Shown here piece by piece: positions 5,299 to 7,659 of a stretch of DNA of 7,659 nt. The position numbers and the translations under genes were made by a program. A model generated the notes under the pieces. It ran no database searches. It was not told where the DNA came from and saw nothing but the letters and a program-made list of their open reading frames with translations. Source of the stretch: Salmonirosea sp038204185 (GTDB lineage: Bacteria; Bacteroidota; Bacteroidia; Cytophagales; Spirosomataceae); the NCBI GenBank assembly GCA_038204185.1, contig JBBRDE010000274.1, positions 1 through 7,659 of the forward strand, given 5' to 3'. Position 1 is the stretch's first letter, and every line of letters starts with the position of its first letter.

Positions 5299-7026
5299 AT
5301 GAAATCCTTACGACACAGCGGTTTGGTTTCCCTGTTCCTGGTGACTGTACTGGCTCAAGCCCAGAACGCTGACAACTATATGCCAATTGATTTGAACGAT
5401 TTGAGCGCTTTTGAATCGCCTTCGGTCGACTGGATCATTTCGGACGAAGTAACGATCAATCCGACTACGGGATCCATGAAATCCAATAGCCGCAAAGGCG
5501 GGGGAATACTGATCGGATCAGCCGGGCAGACCTTGAAAACCCGCGCTACGATGCAGGATTTGCGCCTGCGCTTCGACTTCATGCTTTCACCGGGTGCCAT
5601 GGCCTATGTCACGTTGCCGGGTGGCCCCCGGGTGCTTCTGGCGGAAGGCGGCTCGGTCAATGAACCAGGCGTAACTACGAGCGGATACGCGGGACTGTTT
5701 CCGACCCAGAATGCGACCAAAGCTGCTGGTCTTTGGCAAAACATCGAGCTGGCTTACGATGCCTCCACGGCTACCGAGCCTGGTACCGGACGGTTGAACT
5801 CTGTGACTATCAATGGCGTGATCGTGCAACAAGGCGAGTACTTTCCGTTGGCCAAACCCCTTAATCAGGCACAGCCCCTCGCCTTTGAAGTAACAAAAGG
5901 AGCGGTAGCGTTTCGCAATATTGGCTACCAGGCGCTGGCCGACCGCAAGCCGCTGTCTATTGGAAATCTGACTTATAAGCTGTATAGTGATCCCTGGAAT
6001 ACGCCCAATCCGTCGAAACTGGAACGGGAAGCGAAAACTACCTCCATCACGCAGGAACTGGCCAATGGTTTCAAAGAAGCCCATCTATTTTTTGAGGGAG
6101 AAATGAATGTTACAGAACCGGGCGAATACACCTTCATAATAGCCCAGTCAGGCCCGAGAACCAGCCTGGCCGTGGATGGCAAAGAGATACTCAAGGTAGG
6201 TGAAAGTACCTCCCAAACCCAGTATTCGGGCAAAGAGACCCTTGACAAAGGCATCCACCGCTTCGCCCTGCATTACGCCCGCTTCCCGTGGCGTTCTCCG
6301 GCTTTGGGGTTGAGCGTATCTACGGCCGGCATTCGCCCCTACGACCTTACCGCGCTGTCGTCGCTTCCTGTGCCCGCTCCCAAGCCCTACATCAACGTGA
6401 CCCCCGAAGGACGGCCCGAAATGATTCGCTCGTTTGTAATGTACCAGGACGAAAAGCGTAAGCGAACCCACGCCGTATCGGTGGGCAGCCCGGCGGGCTG
6501 GCACTATACCATGGATCTCAACCGGGCGGCTTTGTTACAGACCTGGCGGGGCCAGTTTGCCGACGTCACCGAAATGTGGTACGAGCGCGGGGAGCCGCAA
6601 CTCCTGGCAACGGCGGGACTCACTGTACCCATTTCCGGACAAAGCAGCTATGCTGTTTTGTCGAGCTCCGCTGCTTCCTGGCCCGACTCTTCCGACCTGA
6701 ACTATCTCGGTTATCGGCTCAATGCCCAGGGTACCCCTACCCTGCGCTATGCCATGGGGGGCGCTACCCTGACCGACCAGCTCATGGCAACCGCTGATGG
6801 ACTCACCCGTACCATTGGCGTGGTGGGGCCAGCAGTACCGAATCTGTATGCTTTGCTGGGTGCCGGTGGGAGTATTGTATCGGTAGAGAAAGGGTTGTAC
6901 AAAGTCGATAACCGGTACTACGTCCGGGTCAACGGGAAAGCCAAAGTGATGCAACGTACTGCGGCCGGGCGACAGGAGTTGTTGCTGCCCCTGAGCGGAA
7001 CCACGAGTTATACGTTGTTTTGGTAG
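5299..7026 (+). CDS. Exported DUF1080-like + PA14-like multidomain protein, putative carbohydrate binding
   Basis: The 575-residue product starts at ATG 5299 with a signal peptide (core GLVSLFLVTVLAQA, cleavage near 21). Residues about 26-213 look like a DUF1080 / concanavalin-type sandwich (DLNDLSAF; LRLRFDFMLSPGAMAYVTLPG; LWQNIELAYD; LNSVTINGVIV; VAFRNIGYQAL). DUF1080 proteins include 3-keto-glycoside hydrolases, but no catalytic residues can be assigned here. Residues about 223-350 resemble a PA14 domain (LTYKLYSDPW; FEGEMNVTEPGEYTFII; LAVDGKEIL; GIHRFALHY). Residues about 365-575 form a conserved domain, with HAVSVGSPAGWHYTMDLNRA (391-410) and LLQTWRGQFADVTEMWYERG (412-431). I associate that pattern with large sugar-dehydrogenase/heme proteins of Bacteroidota and Planctomycetes. 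The whole chain has no cysteine, so there is no CxxCH heme site. A TTG at 5254 overlapping the previous stop was rejected as the start because it would put a charged prefix before the signal peptide. Domain calls are by eye. Confidence 0.85.
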   Translation: MKSLRHSGLVSLFLVTVLAQAQNADNYMPIDLNDLSAFESPSVDWIISDEVTINPTTGSMKSNSRKGGGILIGSAGQTLKTRATMQDLRLRFDFMLSPGAMAYVTLPGGPRVLLAEGGSVNEPGVTTSGYAGLFPTQNATKAAGLWQNIELAYDASTATEPGTGRLNSVTINGVIVQQGEYFPLAKPLNQAQPLAFEVTKGAVAFRNIGYQALADRKPLSIGNLTYKLYSDPWNTPNPSKLEREAKTTSITQELANGFKEAHLFFEGEMNVTEPGEYTFIIAQSGPRTSLAVDGKEILKVGESTSQTQYSGKETLDKGIHRFALHYARFPWRSPALGLSVSTAGIRPYDLTALSSLPVPAPKPYINVTPEGRPEMIRSFVMYQDEKRKRTHAVSVGSPAGWHYTMDLNRAALLQTWRGQFADVTEMWYERGEPQLLATAGLTVPISGQSSYAVLSSSAASWPDSSDLNYLGYRLNAQGTPTLRYAMGGATLTDQLMATADGLTRTIGVVGPAVPNLYALLGAGGSIVSVEKGLYKVDNRYYVRVNGKAKVMQRTAAGRQELLLPLSGTTSYTLFW

Positions 7027-7120
7027 CTTGGATAAGGAATCCGGTAAACTCTTTGCTGAATTTTTGATTTTAAAAAGAAGGAATAATAAGATTGAATCAT
7101 TTGAAAACCAAGTAGATAAA
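7027..7120 (+). other. Spacer inside the exported-protein operon
   Basis: These 94 bases hold no terminator hairpin. AATTTTTG near the middle is one mismatch from the -7 consensus, so an internal promoter is possible but weak. The last 50 bases are A-rich up to the ATG, which suits translation initiation without a Shine-Dalgarno in Bacteroidota. Confidence 0.3.
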
Positions 7121-7659
7121 ATGAAAAAGTACCTGGTAAATCTGGTAGGGTTTCTGGCGATGTCAACACTCGGCTTTGCCCAGAACCGTCCCATGACCGA
7201 GGACGATTACTACCGCATCATCACGATGCCTATTCCGCAGAATATCGAGATGGAAGTAGGCGGACTGGCCGTTTTGCCCGATGGCCGCCTGGCGGCCTCC
7301 ACCCGGCGTGGCGAAGTCTGGATGATTGGAAACCCCTACCTGAAGGGCAACGGCCGACCTACCTTCAGTCGCTTTGCCCACGGCCTGCACGAGCCGCTGG
7401 GCCTACTGTATCGGGGTGACCATTTCCTGATTACCCAGCGGGGTGAAGTGACCAAACTTATGGACACCGATAACGACGGTGTGGCCGATGTCTATGATTC
7501 GTTCGCGCGCTGGCCCCTATCGGGCAACTACCACCAGTATTCCTACGGTCCGGTACCTTTGTCCAACGGAGAAATGATTATTACGCTCAACCTGGACTGG
7601 GTTGGGAAGGGTGCCAGCCAGTCGAAGTGGCGGGGCTGGATGCTCAAATTGGGTGAAGA
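7121..7659 (+). CDS. Exported glucose/sorbosone-dehydrogenase-like beta-propeller protein (partial)
   Basis: The frame is open from ATG 7121 to the right edge, giving 179 residues. A signal peptide (MKKYLVNLVGFLAMSTLGFA, cleavage before Q21) precedes TEDDYYRIITMPIPQNIEME. Propeller-blade repeats follow: VGGLAVLPDGRLAASTRRGEVWMI (47-69), HGLHEPLGLLYRGDHFLITQRGEVTKLMD (88-115) and the conserved WPLSGNYHQYSYGPVPLSNGEMIITLNLDW (131-160). DTDNDGVAD (115-123) is a calcium-binding-type loop. This pattern is typical of secreted PQQ/sorbosone-dehydrogenase-like proteins, which in many relatives carry a C-terminal cytochrome c domain. That part lies beyond the window. Its likely role is oxidation of a sugar or polyol in the periplasm, but cofactor and substrate cannot be read from this portion. 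It follows the DUF1080/PA14 gene on the same strand and probably belongs to the same operon. The start is supported by the signal peptide. Confidence 0.85.
   Translation, partial: MKKYLVNLVGFLAMSTLGFAQNRPMTEDDYYRIITMPIPQNIEMEVGGLAVLPDGRLAASTRRGEVWMIGNPYLKGNGRPTFSRFAHGLHEPLGLLYRGDHFLITQRGEVTKLMDTDNDGVADVYDSFARWPLSGNYHQYSYGPVPLSNGEMIITLNLDWVGKGASQSKWRGWMLKLGE

Noticed and set aside
6535..7194. 219-codon minus-strand frame opposite the DUF1080-like and propeller genes
   Set aside because: It is the antisense of two well-supported genes, lacks domain-like sequence, and spans both the C-terminus of one and the signal peptide of the other.

Overview
The window looks like a chromosomal stretch of a Bacteroidota bacterium, probably Cytophagales (Spirosoma/Dyadobacter-like). 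Several things point there. Start codons lack Shine-Dalgarno sequences. Two TAnnTTTG -7 boxes, the Bacteroidota promoter element, lie upstream of genes. There is a surface protein built from the Cys-containing Ig-like modules common in this group. Five of the eight genes encode exported proteins, most with a mature end starting at Q or N after an AQA/VCA/GFA-type cleavage site. The genus is inference.

Layout. (1) 1-922, minus: N-terminal 307 residues of a secreted, modular surface protein that runs off the left edge. (2) 1037-1747, minus: a ComB-family (2-phosphosulfolactate phosphatase-like) protein, followed upstream by a 28-bp perfect inverted repeat (1788-1860), and then (3) 1876-2952, minus: gcvT, the T-protein of the glycine cleavage system, with its own promoter and a stem-loop in its leader. 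(4) 3162-3620, plus: an exported RidA/YjgF-family protein divergent from gcvT, ending in a bidirectional terminator shared with (5) 3675-3908, minus: a stand-alone acyl carrier protein. (6) 3909-4492: an AT-rich gap of about 580 bases with no convincing gene, holding a 19-bp imperfect inverted repeat and, at its right end, a candidate promoter with two small palindromes. (7) 4493 to the right edge, plus: three exported proteins in a likely operon. They are a double NIPSNAP-domain protein, a cysteine-free protein with a DUF1080-like domain, a PA14-like domain and a conserved C-terminal domain, and the start of a glucose/sorbosone-dehydrogenase-like beta-propeller protein.

How they work together. 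The left half is housekeeping (one-carbon/glycine metabolism, acyl carrier) mixed with a surface protein, and the neighbours there show no obvious joint pathway. The right-hand trio is the coherent unit. All three have signal peptides and same-strand spacing of 41 and 94 bases, with domains that in other bacteria go with binding and oxidising sugars or polyols outside the cytoplasm. A joint role in periplasmic carbohydrate oxidation is inference. I see no CRISPR, tRNA, rRNA, intact insertion sequence or phage gene. The best candidates for something undescribed are the right-hand exported trio and the two long intergenic inverted repeats.
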